Translations under genes and position numbers: made by a program | Shown: positions 22,430 to 34,672 of the stretch, one piece after another | How the letters are laid out: the number at the start of each line of letters is the position of its first letter | Numbering within the stretch: the first letter of the stretch is position 1 | Source of the DNA: Papilionanthe hookeriana x Papilionanthe teres | Taxonomy: Eukaryota > Streptophyta > Magnoliopsida > Asparagales > Orchidaceae | Assembly: GCA_022702705.1 (NCBI GenBank) | Contig: CM040421.1 | Location: 53,799,740-53,863,739 of the forward strand | Reading direction: 5' to 3' | DNA length: 64,000 nucleotides | Notes under the pieces: generated by a model | The model's database searches: none | Told to the model about the DNA's origin: nothing | What the model saw: the letters and a program-made list of their open reading frames with translations, nothing else

Positions 22430-24410
22430 GAGACAAGAAGTGTATTGTACCTCTCGGATATATCTCACCTCATACAGCTTCAACACCTCCTCTCTGAGGG
22501 CCAGCTAAAGCAGTCACTGAGTTCCATGTCTTTGGGTTAATTTGTTGGACTGTATGGCTCATGTTCAACCGATGACAGGTGACGTCTAGCAATATTTAAG
22601 GCCACTACATAACAAACCAAAAGAAAACATCACGGTGGTTTTGCATTGTTTGAATTAGCAGCCTCAGTGCCCTGTGGCAAAATTATCACTTATTAGGAAG
22701 AATTTATCGGTTTCATTTTGTATAACAGGAATCTCTCGGGTAGTCTCACTAGTCTCACGTATACCATCCCTCAGGTTCTGTGGATTAAGTGGCTCCTGGT
22801 CCATGCTTCCAACCGCTACAAGGTAGCATACTCGCGATTGCTTCACGTCTCCTCTGACGGTGATTATTTCTTCATCCCCCATGAACTTTACTACGACGTG
22901 GTAGGTGGACACCACACTCTGAAGTGATTTAGCAGAGAATGACCAAGAATTGTATGGTTGGTGTGAGGTAAATCTACTATCAGAAAGTTCTTCGTCTCCA
23001 TAAATACCCCAAGTGACTGCCAATGGCATTACACCCAACACCACCTTTCCTTCACCTGAAAAACCAAACTCTGAACCTGTCGGCACTACCAACTAGTATA
23101 CCCGAAGGTTAATTTTATCGAACATTGACTTGAACAAAATCTTCACAGAGCTGTCACTGTCAATAAGAATACTTTCGACTTGGAAGTTGTTGATAATCCT
23201 TGTTACGACTTTGCTTCGTCATAGGGGGAAGTTCATCGTCAATGAACGTGATGGGAGGGCAGCTTCCTCTCCTCTGTGTGGATGTGAGGTTGCACAAATA
23301 TCCCATCTTAAAACTCTTCTGGGAGCTCCACCAAGGGGAATTCATTCCTACAAGAATGGCCGAAACTATACTGACGGCGAGGATAACTTTCGTCTGAACG
23401 GGCCCAAGCGGGATGTTAATTGCTGGAGCTTCCCTGTGCCTTTGGCCCGAGTGTCCCTGGGCAACGAACTCCTTTAGCTTCTTGGCTTTTATCAACTATT
23501 CAGTTAGAATCCAGAGGTTTCTGCATTCCCTCGTGTCACACACATGATCCTAGTAATACTTACAGTAGTTCCTTGCATCTTAAAGAAAGCCTCTGGCACT
23601 CATCGGTGCAAGTTCCTCGAGATATTCCTTATCTTGGATGATGTCCATAATTTCCTTCATTGATACCCTTAGAGGAGTAGCTTCCATGCTCTCGTAATCA
23701 CCGTATGGTTGTTCGTAGTGTTGTACCCGACTCTCATAGTACAAGGCCGACCGCAGATAATAATTCCTTGCTAGATCACTTCCTGACTGTAGCAACCGAT
23801 CCCTCTGTTGTCATGCGTAGACTGATCGTCTTTGAACTAGCACCAGATGGATGGCTTTTGTTCCTCTCTTAGTTTCAACTAGCCACCGGGGGAGCTCTCT
23901 TTTGGGCATGACACATCTGGTTCTCACTTGGGGGTACTTTCCTCCACCAGGGTTTGTTTATTGGCTCTCTGTAGTAACTCGGTCAAGTCCTGGGGTTCTC
24001 TTATGCTGAGGTCGTAGGAAAACCTCTTGTACCCTAAGCTTTGCTTTAGGGCAGCCATGGCCATGACGAATTTGAGTTCTTTTAACTTCAACACTTCTCT
24101 CTGAGAAGCGTGCAATGATTGTGTGCGGGCTCTCATTGTGACCTTTCTTGAGTTGCAATAAGGACTACACATTCTTGGTGGGTTTTCAGGAACTGACAAA
24201 CTGTGCCAAGAACAATCTCTTGAAATTAGCGAAGTGGTTGATGCTCCAAGATGGAAGGGCGTGAAATCACTTCAAGTCACATGACCTCAAAGTGGTGAAA
24301 AAATGACAGCATTTGAACGTATGAGAGATCTTGAACAAGCACACTATCTTGAGTTTGAAGAGATATATAACAGGTCACCCTCGGTGGGTCCCATGGGGTA
24401 AAGTCACCTC
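22430..24410 (-). pseudogene. Ty3/Gypsy gag-protease-RT remnant
   Basis: Minus-strand order. Gag core at 24,400-23,950 (REVLKLKELKFVMAMAALKQ, then RFSYDLSIREPQDLTELLQR). Linker and nucleocapsid region at 23,795-23,500 (ATPLRVSMKEIMDIIQDKEY). Protease approach at 23,495-23,160 (PITFIDDELPP). The spacer before RT at 22,980-22,820 (SLQSVVSTYHVVVKFMGDEE, ITVRGDVKQSRVCYLVAV). The first part of RT at 22,650-22,430 (LREEVLKLYEVRYIREVQY). Frames change at least four times and stops occur throughout, so it is non-functional. The remainder of RT would lie beyond copy B, whose end is 16 bp away, suggesting that copy B inserted in this RT. It is a different subfamily from the gag at 1-1162. Confidence 0.8.
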
Positions 24411-25000
24411 TTCCGCCAGTCGTGAGTATCTTCAAGATTTGTGCGAATGCATTTTTGATTTACTCTATTGATATGTTATTTTCTCTTTTTAACAATTAAT
24501 TATGCCAATAAAAAATTTGATACTTTTTATTTTCTTTATCACAGGCTTCTTTATTTTGATGTTGAAACTATCTCATCATAGAAAAATATTCCATGCAATA
24601 ATCACATGTGGTTTGAACGAGTCGTCATGCGAGATATGACAGCGTGACCGCATTCAAATTATCATCCTTGATGTTCGATTCCATCTAAGAGTGAAATCCA
24701 ACTGCCCATCTTTAGCCTTTAGCCAATAAGCAAAAGTAATTTAGAAAAAAGAAAAATCAAAGAACAATAGTCTCAAACCATATTCTTTTAAGAAAAACAT
24801 TAAGTAGGGAAAATAGTAAAAATAGTAATAAATAACTATTCCTCTATTATTAACATTCGTTGATCAGAGAAGAGAACGCGTTGTAAGCACCCAATAAGTT
24901 ACCTTTAATTAGAAGCTCGTTTATCCTAATGTAACACTTCCTTTCTTAAATTGTATTTTCTCCGCATTTTCTACCGGCCAGCTTCAGGCCATTTACAGCC

Positions 25001-25008
25001 TATATATA
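25001..25008 (+). promoter_or_regulatory. TATA box of the isopentenyltransferase gene
   Basis: TATATATA in CCTATATATAGCAAGCC, 52 nt before the start codon at 25,060. Initiation about 30 nt downstream would fall after the out-of-frame ATG at 25,026, leaving 25,060 as the first AUG with a 5' UTR of about 30 nt. Confidence 0.6.
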
Positions 25009-25059
25009 GCAAGCCATTGCTAGCCATGAAACAATTCCTTCCTCTTCAACCCTCCAACA

Positions 25060-25980
25060 ATGGCTTCTCTCCCAAAATCCACCTCCAAAACACAAAAAAA
25101 GGTCATCTTTATACTCGGCTCTACCGCCACCGGAAAATCCAAGCTTGCCATAAACCTCGCCCTCCAATTTAATGGCGAAGTCATCAACTCCGATAAAATG
25201 CAAATCTACTATGGCCTCGACGTCATCACTAACAAAGTCACCCCTGATGAATGCGCCGGCGTTCCCCACCACCTCCTTAGCTTCGTTCAACCGAACGACG
25301 ACTTCACTGCCGACGACTTTCGCATCGCTGCAATGCAGGCGGTGGATGACATCCTCTCCCGGGGTTGTCTGCCGATCATCGCCGGCGGTTCGAACACTTA
25401 CATCAAAGAGCTGGTGGATGGCAACGAGGGAGAATTCGCGGCTTGCTATGATTCCTGCTTCATATGGGTGGACGTCGAGCCGGAGGTGTTGGACAAGTTT
25501 GTAGCGGAGAGGTTGGATAAAGCGGTGGAGAAGGGGTTGGTAGAGGAGGCGAGAGGGGTGTTTGATGTGAAGAATGTGGATTATTCGAAGGGGATTAGGA
25601 GGTCGATAGGGGTGGCGGAGATGGATGGGTATTTGAGGAGGGAGGGGGAGGTGGAGAGGGAGGAGAGAGCAAGGCTTAGAGAGGAGGCGTTGAGGGAGAT
25701 CAAGGAGAACACTTGGAAGTTGGCGAGAGAGCAGAGGAAGAAGATTGTGAAGTTTGTGAAAGAGGATGGGTGGAGGGTGTGGAGAGTAGATGCGACGAAG
25801 GCGATAGTGTGGAGTGAGATGAAGGAGGTGTGGGAGGAGGTGGTGTGGAAGCCTACTGTGGAGATAGTGAGGGAGTTTTTGGAGGAAGGGAGAGAGAGCT
25901 ATGGGGTGGAGAGAGATGGGGTGGGGTGGGGTGCTGCTGGAAATGATATATTCAGCTTGGAATGTGAGGCCTGTGATTGA
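25060..25980 (+). CDS. IPT: Adenylate isopentenyltransferase (cytokinin synthase), 306 aa
   Basis: Transfers an isopentenyl group from DMAPP to ATP/ADP, the first committed step of isoprenoid cytokinin synthesis. Seen: a P-loop GSTATGKS at residues 20-27; INSDKMQIY at 42-50, including the family's catalytic Asp (45); VITNKVTP; VPHHLLSFV near 68; PIIAGGSNTYI near 104-114; then GIRRSIGVAEMDGYLRRE, IKENTWKLAREQ and the C-terminal VDATKA. It is a single exon, as in most plant IPT genes, and slightly shorter than the usual 320-350 aa. The N-terminus before the P-loop has only 19 residues, lysine-rich, and does not look like a clear plastid transit peptide, so a cytosolic form is possible. The tail after residue 285 (YGVERDGVGWGAAGND) is unusual. 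No frameshift or stop. It has no host gene near it; retroelement debris ends 650 bp upstream. The sequence resembles plant ATP/ADP-type IPTs rather than tRNA-IPT or Agrobacterium enzymes; which paralogue it is cannot be decided here. Confidence 0.93.
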   Translation: MASLPKSTSKTQKKVIFILGSTATGKSKLAINLALQFNGEVINSDKMQIYYGLDVITNKVTPDECAGVPHHLLSFVQPNDDFTADDFRIAAMQAVDDILSRGCLPIIAGGSNTYIKELVDGNEGEFAACYDSCFIWVDVEPEVLDKFVAERLDKAVEKGLVEEARGVFDVKNVDYSKGIRRSIGVAEMDGYLRREGEVEREERARLREEALREIKENTWKLAREQRKKIVKFVKEDGWRVWRVDATKAIVWSEMKEVWEEVVWKPTVEIVREFLEEGRESYGVERDGVGWGAAGNDIFSLECEACD

Positions 25981-26884
25981 GAGAGACAGAGCGTTTGACT
26001 TTTTGTTATGACTATTTTTATTTAATCTGCGCGAATTTTGACAGACTTCTGAACAGAGTGTCAACGTTCTTATAATTTTGCTGATCCTCAGTGTATTTAC
26101 TTTATTGGTGCTGTTATTGTTTCTGAGGCTATTATTCACATCTAAATAAGTTTAAATTATTACAATCTTTGTTTTTATTATTATCATATGGGTTTATAAG
26201 TTCTGAACTTCTATTATAGATGTATTTCTGTTAATCTCTATTAGAGGTCTTGTTTAAGGAGCTGGAATCGCATAATTATATGTTTATTGAATGCCACTTT
26301 TCTCATGCTCTGCTTAATATTGTATTCCTTTTTGATCTCTAGTAATATCTATCAATATCTTTATTATTCTGATAAAATTACTTACAAAAGTTTTAAGCTG
26401 TTATTCATGCTACTGCTTATTACATCTGGTTAGGACTAATTCCAGTTCTATTGAGATGCATTTTGTAAATATGTGTTGGATCATTAAGTAGAGAAGTAGG
26501 AGATAGAAGTTTAAGAATGATATTCGACCTTTTATCAAAGATTTTTTACAAGATTTGATTTGTTCTTTACTTTGTGCTTGTCTGATAAGTATTATTTTGT
26601 TTGCTTTGTTACTTGTTGATGGCTTCGCTTTATATTTCTTCCTTATTTCAGATATTGCACTCAGTTCTGTCTGCTTGGTCTTGTTATATTGAGTTCTGCT
26701 ATTTATTGAACTAAGATGAATTTTCAGCCTTACACTAAGGCTCAACCGTTCATGTTTCGTTTCTTCTATTATGATGTATATATTACCTCTCAAGTGAGTG
26801 TTAATGTCTTTCTATGGGTTCGATTATTCTGAGCTCGATGTCTTTTCTTCCCTCATTGCATAGGGAGTCCTGATACTGTTGCTT

Positions 26885-26968
26885 CAATCAGGGTCTGCCA
26901 CATGTACAGGCAAGCCCCAAATTTAATATATGGGTTTGTCTGCTTGTACACGTGACAGATATAGATTG
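26885..26968. mobile_element. Small fold-back element (MITE-like), copy 1
   Basis: CAATCAGGGTCTGCCACATG at the left and CACGTGACAGATATAGATTG at the right form an imperfect inverted repeat around an 84-bp core. GAGTCCTGAT motifs flank both sides. A second copy with the same arms is at 56,199-56,296. No coding capacity. The superfamily is not determined. Confidence 0.6.
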
Positions 26969-29029
26969 GAGTCCTGATGCAAATGCAATGATTTTTCCTC
27001 CTTCAAACCGATTATTCTGGAGAACAATTTGTTCAGTCCTATTATAGATGAGATGGAAGTTGTTGCTTTCATTTATCAATCAACATTTTTTTTATGTATT
27101 TTTAGTGTTTTTTTCTTCTTCTTTTTTTCATTCAATAAGGAGAAAAAAAAAAAACAATTGCTTCTCAATGGCTTTTAAGTACTTAATACTCGTATATATT
27201 CTTTTCTCATGTAATTAAAATATTGATGGAAGATAAAGAATTATAGTATTGGAGGATTTCCATACATAACCACTAAAGTCCGATGTATTTATATATCTAA
27301 CACTTAAATTTTATATATGCATGTCATCTTATCTATGCAAGAAAAGATATATTTTACTTTTTAAATGTTAAAATAAAAATAATTATGATATAATATGAAA
27401 GATTTGAGCGGTATAAATTTAAAAGAAAAATTTTACGTGTTATATATGTAAATAGATAGAAGTTGAGTGACATATATATGTATGAAAATAAAATTGATTG
27501 AATTTCTCCTACATTAATTTAAAGCTTTGGCACTCAATTTTTCTTTTAAAATCATTATATTTTATTTGTTATAGGCTTATTTATTCTTTAAGTTTTGAAT
27601 TTGATATAATGTGTGTGTGTGTGGGTTATTTATATACTCTAAACTTGTTCACATTTGTGCTTAAGTTTAATGGATGATTGTGCTATATCAAGTATGGTTA
27701 GTTTTCATATATTTTTTTAAATTTATAATTCATTATAATCCAATATTCTATGAAACACAAATATTGAATTTGGACTACTTAAATTTATTGCATAGCAAAA
27801 AGCATAAATATCTTCCAAGGATATTAAAAGCATTCATCTTTATTGCTCGCTAGAAAATTTTCATGATCGATTAATTTTAAACTTAGCTCGGTATAATTTT
27901 TCATCATATGCTCAGGTAAATATGTAATGGAACTAAATATTTTATGCGAAGAAATCCTGAAAAGAGAAAAATTATAGGTTTTGACCCAGTCAGGTTAATC
28001 CACTTGAAAATAGAAAGTAAAAGGGTCCACTTTTCTCTTATATTAAAGAAGGTGAGTGACATGGGGCGTATTCCGTACAAGATTTTCTACTGTGGAAATC
28101 AAGAGCCGAACAGGTCAAGATATTGTTGTTATGGTGGAGTCGGTCGAGCATCTTGGGCCACTTTTAATTATCCAATTACTATATATTTGATTTTCTGATG
28201 CTTTATGTTTTTTTTTTTTTTGTGCTTTATTTTGTATTGGGGATTGTCATCAGCAAGTCTGATTTCCATTTGAGGGTTCTATACAAAGGCGAGTGGCTCT
28301 TCGGCTGTATCTAGTTCTGAGGTGGTGATTATCCTCAGCTATCCCTTCCTCCGCATTCTTCCTTCCATTGTCTTCATCGGTTTACCTGCTGAAGCTGCCT
28401 GGAAATAGCCGTCCTTGATTGTTTTTCTACATTTCACTTTTTCACCGGTTGAGAGTTTTAAATTATTTTGAATTTATAAATGTTTTGAAGTTTTAGTTAT
28501 TTTTAAAAGCTTTTGAATTATTTTTAAAAGGTTTCAAGTTATTTTGAACGGTTTCAAATTATTATAAAATATTTTAAATTTGTAAATTGCAGATTACAAG
28601 TGACATATCCTAAATGTTTTGACTTGTAAACTACAAAGGAAACATACAAATGAGAGGTTCTCTTTTTCTTTTCTTTATTTTTCATTTTCACATAATTAAC
28701 ATGTGGAAAAAATTTTAACGCAGAGAAAATTTCACATTAAAAATATCACATATAAAGAAAACTACTTATGGCATTGTCTACATATGAATGAAAGCTAATC
28801 AAGATGAAGTCTTCACATGGAGAAAATTTCCAGTGAAGCAAGACAATCATATAGAACTTTTAAACATAAAAAGAAACTATACATGAAAATGACATATGTA
28901 TTACATATGGAAGCAAATTCACATATAGAAGTTCTAAACATAAAAGGAATCAATACATGGAAATGATATATTGATTACATAAACAAGTGAACTGTGCATG
29001 CAAGTGGTGAGAAAGATAAAAGATGAAAG

Positions 29030-29220
29030 TGAGAGAAGAAGAAGAAGAAGATGGAAGAAAAAGAAGTGTGAATAAGAGAAAGAAAGGAGAAGTACAGGAG
29101 ATGAAACATAAGAGGAAGAAGTAACGTTTAAAAAGATGAAACATAGGAGGAAGTAGAGAGAAGAGAAGAATGAAGAAGATAAGAGAAAGAAAGAGGAAAA
29201 GAAGAACAAAGTGTGTTTAA
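29030..29220. repeat. Purine-rich (GAA/AGA) low-complexity tract
   Basis: About 190 bp of nearly uninterrupted A and G on the plus strand (GAAGAAGAAGAAGAAGATGG and similar). The serine- and phenylalanine-rich ORFs on the other strand are its translation artefact. Confidence 0.8.
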
Positions 29221-31879
29221 ATTTGTCTAGAAGAGAGCGCCGAAGTGGAGAATCATAAGGAAGGGAGAGGAGACTGAGAATTCTTCATCCTGAGGCAAAG
29301 AGAAGTCTCATGTAAGGTGTAGAGTCGGTGGTGGCTGAAGGCAAGAGCGGTTGGCCATATAATCAAGTAGGAGAAGTTGGATCAATGGAGACAAAGTCAT
29401 GCCGCCCAGTGGCATAATATTTATTTTATCTAAGATGTGAAAATGTTTCTCATTAAGGGAGCATGAACTAAGAGAAAAATCTTAAGATGAGAATTTGTAA
29501 GTCAAAAGCGCATCATAATAGACAAGGAAGAATTTAGTGCCAAGTCACACCTAACCATTTTTTTTAACTCAAAATCCCACTTAATCAAATGTAATGAAAG
29601 AGTTGAATAAACCACGCAAGATATCTATTAGATTAAATATCAATGTATACTAGTTTAGATGAGAAATAATACAATATGTGATGTTATTATGTGACTAATC
29701 TAACAACATTATTATCAAAGTGATACTCAACAACAATACTACATAATATTTGCATCGATTTGATGAATCCTACAAGATACGATTAAAGAAATTTAAAGAA
29801 TACAGCTATTACGAGTGAGAATTCTAAGCATATTTATATAACCTAGTCACCCTACACCAGCTTATGAATCTATTTCTTGCCAAATATGAAAAATAAACGT
29901 GTCTAAAATATGATATGGTATAAAATAAATGAATCTATTTTATATAGGATGTGTCACCAAGAAACTATTTATTATCAGGCATAATCTCAATGCATTTTTA
30001 GCTAGAAATGTTTCAGTTTTAAATTAAGGATTTTCTAGGGCTCAATTTTAAGTTTATAGTCAAAGTGAACATCTCAACAAAACGAACTCTATCATGTCAA
30101 AAGTGATCCAATTCGAGTCCATGTAAGACAAAATCAAACATATGAAACATTGTCAAACAGTTTGCTGCGTCAATCAAAAAGCTAAACGATTTCAGAACTT
30201 GAAATGTTTATAGTTAAATCGAGCGGCTCTACAAGCAGGATCCAACAAGCCCAAGTTTATCTAATTTTAACGTCGTTAAGACATTTAAATATTGAAAAGA
30301 TAAGTTATGATCAAGGGAAGTAATGTGGACAGTCCGATGGAGTGATTTGAGAGATTGGCCTAATTTACCAAAATATCCATGTAAAAAATTTTAATTAGAA
30401 CCCCCTTTCTTCATCTAAAGGTGGAGGAAGGGAGATAAGATTTAGCTAACTATATAAGCTTAACTCTTGAAATCTCGATGGTCGTCACTGGTCACTAAAG
30501 TTTGTTGTCGACCATCGAAGCTTGCCACAGATCGTCAATAGTCGTTGTCGTCCACCACCAGCAATGGCTACGGCCAATTACTATTCTTAGAGCTAACAAC
30601 TACAACTTTTATAGCCAACCACTATTTTTGTAGTCATCGAAAACAACTCTTATAGCACAATTGTAACTGTTATAGTTGAACTACAATTATAAAGTTGTGA
30701 TCGTCATTTTTTGTAATGACATCTTCCCCAATATAAGAGAAGAATAGACCTATGCACTTTCAATTTTTTTAGCTAACTATTCTACTCTACACAAGAAAAG
30801 AAAGTTAATATTATATTTATCACAAATAACATAAATGACAAGATAAATGAGAATACATCGAAAAGAAATCTAAGTTATGAAGTCATTAATTGGACATATA
30901 TATTTTTTTATTATTTGGCCATCCCTTCAAATTCTAAGTTATGAAAGATTACTCATAGTGGCATTCGAATTCATACTTAAGCTTATCATCTCAAGCACTC
31001 TTTTTCACTCTAGGAGAAGGTAAAGAAACTTTCTCATTTCTTTATTCCAAGGTAAAGGTAACAGGTTCAGTTGTTTTAGGTAGGCTGTAATTCAACTCTC
31101 TTACTTGTAGAGTTAAAATCCCTAACTCTCCTACTTTGAGGTTAAAAATTAGTTAATTATAGTACAACCTATTAGTTAATAAAGACTTCTCAATTTACCA
31201 AACTAAAAGGTGAATTAAGACTATCACCGACAATTATAGTTTACATATGTCCTTACAAAAATTAGATTGTATTATAAACATAATGAGAGCAATAAAAAAA
31301 ATGTTTAAATCCTAAAAGAATGACCGTGTAAAATTAAATGAGAATTTTGAGGTAAAAATCAACACTTGAAATCTTTTTTTGTTTCTATTCTTTGCTTCAA
31401 AAATATGAAAATTAAGGCCCCGTTTGGGGCGACTTTTTAGCGCGTCGCAGCACCGGCTGCAGCATTTCGCCGTTTGGGGTGGCTTTTCCGTCACGGCGCT
31501 GCCACCGCATAGCGAAAAGTGGGTCGCAGGATCGACCCTGCGGCTCGCATTTATTCTTCAGATTTTTACGCGCATACCCCTCCTTCGACCCCGCACTTCT
31601 ATTTCCCACAAAGCTTTTTCTTCCTCTACCCTAGCCGGCGTGTCGGAGTGCACCTTATTGTGGTATCCCCTCTCACTACATATTTTTTGAGACATTTTCA
31701 TTCCTCGTTGCTTTGCAATTTGTAGATTCAACTGTATTTTGTTGGTTTGGAGCTTCTTTATGGTGATGGTTTTGGTGTGGTAGATATTTTCCTCTTTTTT
31801 TTTTGCCTTACTACTAGTAGCAAATATCTATAAGCATTTACACACATTGCAAAATGAGATAGAGAAGTAGAAAGAATGA

Positions 31880-34537
31880 GACATTAATGTGAGCTATGTT
31901 TTACTTGTTTTTTGGCCTCATAGCTAGTGGCGAACATGTCTAATTTGGTTCAGAGCCACTGAAATTTACCAGTGATACCATCTATGGCATTCTGATGAGA
32001 AGAAAAGTATATTTCTCACACACATGCACACTGTGAAATGAGGAAGAAAAGTAGAGATAATGAGACTGATATGAGAAATTTTTTTTGTTTTTTGGTTTGG
32101 CCTCACAACTAATAGCAAATATTCATAATATCATTCCATGTTACTGAAATTTACTAGTGATAATACATGTGACAATCTAATAAAAATAGAATTATATTAT
32201 TCCCACACACAGTGTGAAATGAGGCAGAGAAGTAGAAAGAACGAGGCAGTGATGTGAGCAATGTTAGTTTTTTTTTTTTTTTTTTTTTTTTTGACGTCAC
32301 AACTAGTTGCAAATATGTCTATTTCATTCAAAGCTAATGAAATTTACTAGTAGTATCGCCTGGGGCATTATGATGATAAGAGAAGTATATTTCACACACA
32401 CACTGTAAAATGAGGTAGAGAAGTAAATTAAATGAGGCAGTGATGTGAACCATGTTTTTTTTTGCATCACAACTACTAGAAAATATGCATAATACCAGTT
32501 CATGTCATTGATATTTTCTAGTGGTTCCACTTGTGACATTCTGATGAGAAAAGAAGTTTATTTCTCACACTCACACACACACACTGTGAAATGAATAATA
32601 GAAGAAGAATAAGACAGTTATGTGAGCAATATTTTTTTATTTTTGCATTAAAGCTAGTTGCAAATATGTATATTTTCATTATCAACCATTGAAATTTACT
32701 AGTGGCCTCACACCTAGTAGCAAATATGCATAATATCATTCCATGCCACTAAAATTTACTGTGATAATGCATGTGACATTCTGATGGTAAGAGAAGTATA
32801 TTTCACAAACACACACACACACAGTGTGAAATGAGACATAGAAGTAGAAAGAACGAGGCAGTGACGTGAGCCATGTTTTTCTTTTTTTTATTTGTCCTCA
32901 CAGGTTGTAGAAAATATGTAGAATACCATTCCATGCCATTGATATTTTCTAGTAGTATCACATGTGGCATTCTAACGAGAAGAGAAGTGTATTTATCTCA
33001 CACACACAATGTTAAATGTGTCATAGAAAAAGAAAGAATGAGATAGTTATGTGAGCAATGTTTCTCTTTGTTTTGCATCACAGCTAGTTGCAAATATATT
33101 TATTTTCAATCCCAACCATTGAAATTATCTTGTGGCGTCACGGTTATTACCAAATATGTGTTATATCATTCTATGCCATTGATATTTTCGAGTGGTTCCA
33201 ACTGTGACATTCTGATGATAAGAGAAGTGTATTTCACACACACACAGTGAAATGCATCATAGAAATAGAAAGAATGAGACAGTTATGTGAGCAATGTTTC
33301 TCTTTTTTTTGCATCACAGCTAGTTGCAAATATGTATATTTTCATTCATGGGCATTGAAATTATCTAGTGGCCTCGCAGCTAGTAACAAATATGCATAAT
33401 ACATTTCTATGCTATTGATATTCTCTAGTGGTACCATCTGTGGCATTCTGATGAGAAGAGAAGTATATCTCTCTCTCACACACACAAATGTGTCATAGAA
33501 AAAGAAAGAATGAGCCAGTTATGTGAGAAATATTTTTTTTAAATTTTTTTTGGCATCACAGCTAGTTGCAAATATGTAAATTTTCATTCCCAGATATTGA
33601 AATTATCTAGTGGTCTCACAGCTAGTAGCAAATATGCACAATATCATTCCATGCCAATGATATTTTCTAGTGGTATCACCTGTGGCATTCTGATGAAAAG
33701 AGAAGTATATTTCTCTCTTTCTCTCTCTCACACACACACAGTGTGAAATGTGTCATAGAAAAAGAAATAACGAGACAGTTATGCGAGCAATTTTTATTTT
33801 TTATTTTTTGGCCATTACAACTAGTTGCAAATATGTATATTTTAATTCTTAGCCATTGAATTATCTAGTGGCCTCACAGCTAGTAGCAAATATGCATAAC
33901 ACCATTTTATGCCAATGATATTTACTAGTGATAATACCCGTGGCAATATGTTAACAATAGAATTATATTACTCCCACACACAAATAATGTGAAATGAGGC
34001 AGAGAAGTAGAAAGAATGAGGCACTAATGTGAACATTATTTTTCGTTTTTTCTCTTTTTTTGGCATCACGGGTAGATGCAAATATGTATATTTTCATTCA
34101 CAGTCATTAAAATTATCTAGTGGCCTCACAATTAGTAGAAAATATGCATAACACCATTCCATGCCAATGATATTTACTAATGATACTACCTGTGGCAATT
34201 TGTTGACAATAGAAGTATATTACTTCCACACACAGACACTGTGAAATGAGATTGCGAAGAAGGAAGAATAAAGCAGTGATGTGAGCATTGATTTTCTTTT
34301 TTTTTCTGTTGGCCTCACAGCTAGTATCGAAAATGTATTCTTTCATTCTCAACAATTAATATTATATAGTGATACCACATGTGGCATTCTGATGAGAAGA
34401 AAATTATATTTCTCCTAAACACACTATAAAATTATTCATAGAAGAAGAAAGAATGAGACAGTGTAATTCCAATAAAAGCCACTGAAAATTACTCTTATTA
34501 TCACATTGAACAATGTGACGATTAGAGAAGTATATTT

Positions 34538-34575
<38 letters not shown>

Positions 34576-34600
34576 GACAGTCAGATTGAAATGAAGCAAA
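31880..34600. repeat. Tandem array of about 180-bp then 240-bp units inside the Harbinger element
   Basis: About a dozen units keyed on CAGCTAGTTGCAAATATG, ATTGATATTTTCTAGTGG, GGCATTCTGATGAGAAGAGA, a (CA)n run, GTGAAATGAGGCAGAGAAGT, AATGAGGCAGTGATGTGAGC and an oligo-T. Key motifs fall at about 31,922, 32,107, 32,300, 32,469 and 32,650 (spacing about 180), then 32,903, 33,085, 33,325, 33,560, 33,815, 34,070 and 34,320 (mostly 235-255), where an extra subunit of about 60 bp (GTGGCCTCACAGCTAGTAGC) has joined. The last unit carries a long (CA)n at 34,540-34,574. Non-coding. Confidence 0.85.
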
Positions 34601-34672
34601 GAAATGTAGCATTATTTTCCTCATATTGCTCTTACTCATGTCTGTTTATTTTTTGGCTATCATAGTAGTAAA

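Larger units (their letters stand above)
25981..31415. other. AT-rich intergenic region, no supported gene
   Basis: Short ORFs occur (for example 26,410-26,793 minus and 27,944-28,198 plus), but none has a recognisable motif or coding character. Seen: a fold-back element at 26,885-26,968; a (GT)n run near 27,610; poly-T at 28,208-28,222; TTTTTAAAAG/TTATTTTGAA repeats at 28,450-28,570; a roughly 74-bp imperfect direct duplication at 28,851-28,980 (TAGAAC/GTTCTAAACATAAAA type); and a low-complexity CAACTAC/ATAGTT stretch at 30,560-30,700. Confidence 0.5.

Noticed and set aside
17169..24410. Copy B as the 3' LTR of the minus-strand gag-protease-RT remnant to its right
   Set aside because: No polypurine tract precedes the LTR at 22,413, and the adjacent sequence is the early part of RT, so insertion of copy B into RT explains it better.
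25060..25980. Horizontal transfer of the isopentenyltransferase from Agrobacterium-type T-DNA
   Set aside because: The protein has the plant-type motifs (VPHHLL, IIAGGSN, GIRRSIGV, IKENT) and plant promoter features. No other T-DNA-like gene is present.
25000..26139. A 379-codon ORF on the minus strand across the isopentenyltransferase gene
   Set aside because: It is the antisense shadow of the plus-strand IPT: leucine/proline/histidine-rich, with no domain, while the plus frame has all family motifs.
28934..29209. Serine/phenylalanine-rich minus-strand ORFs
   Set aside because: Complement of a purine-rich low-complexity tract.
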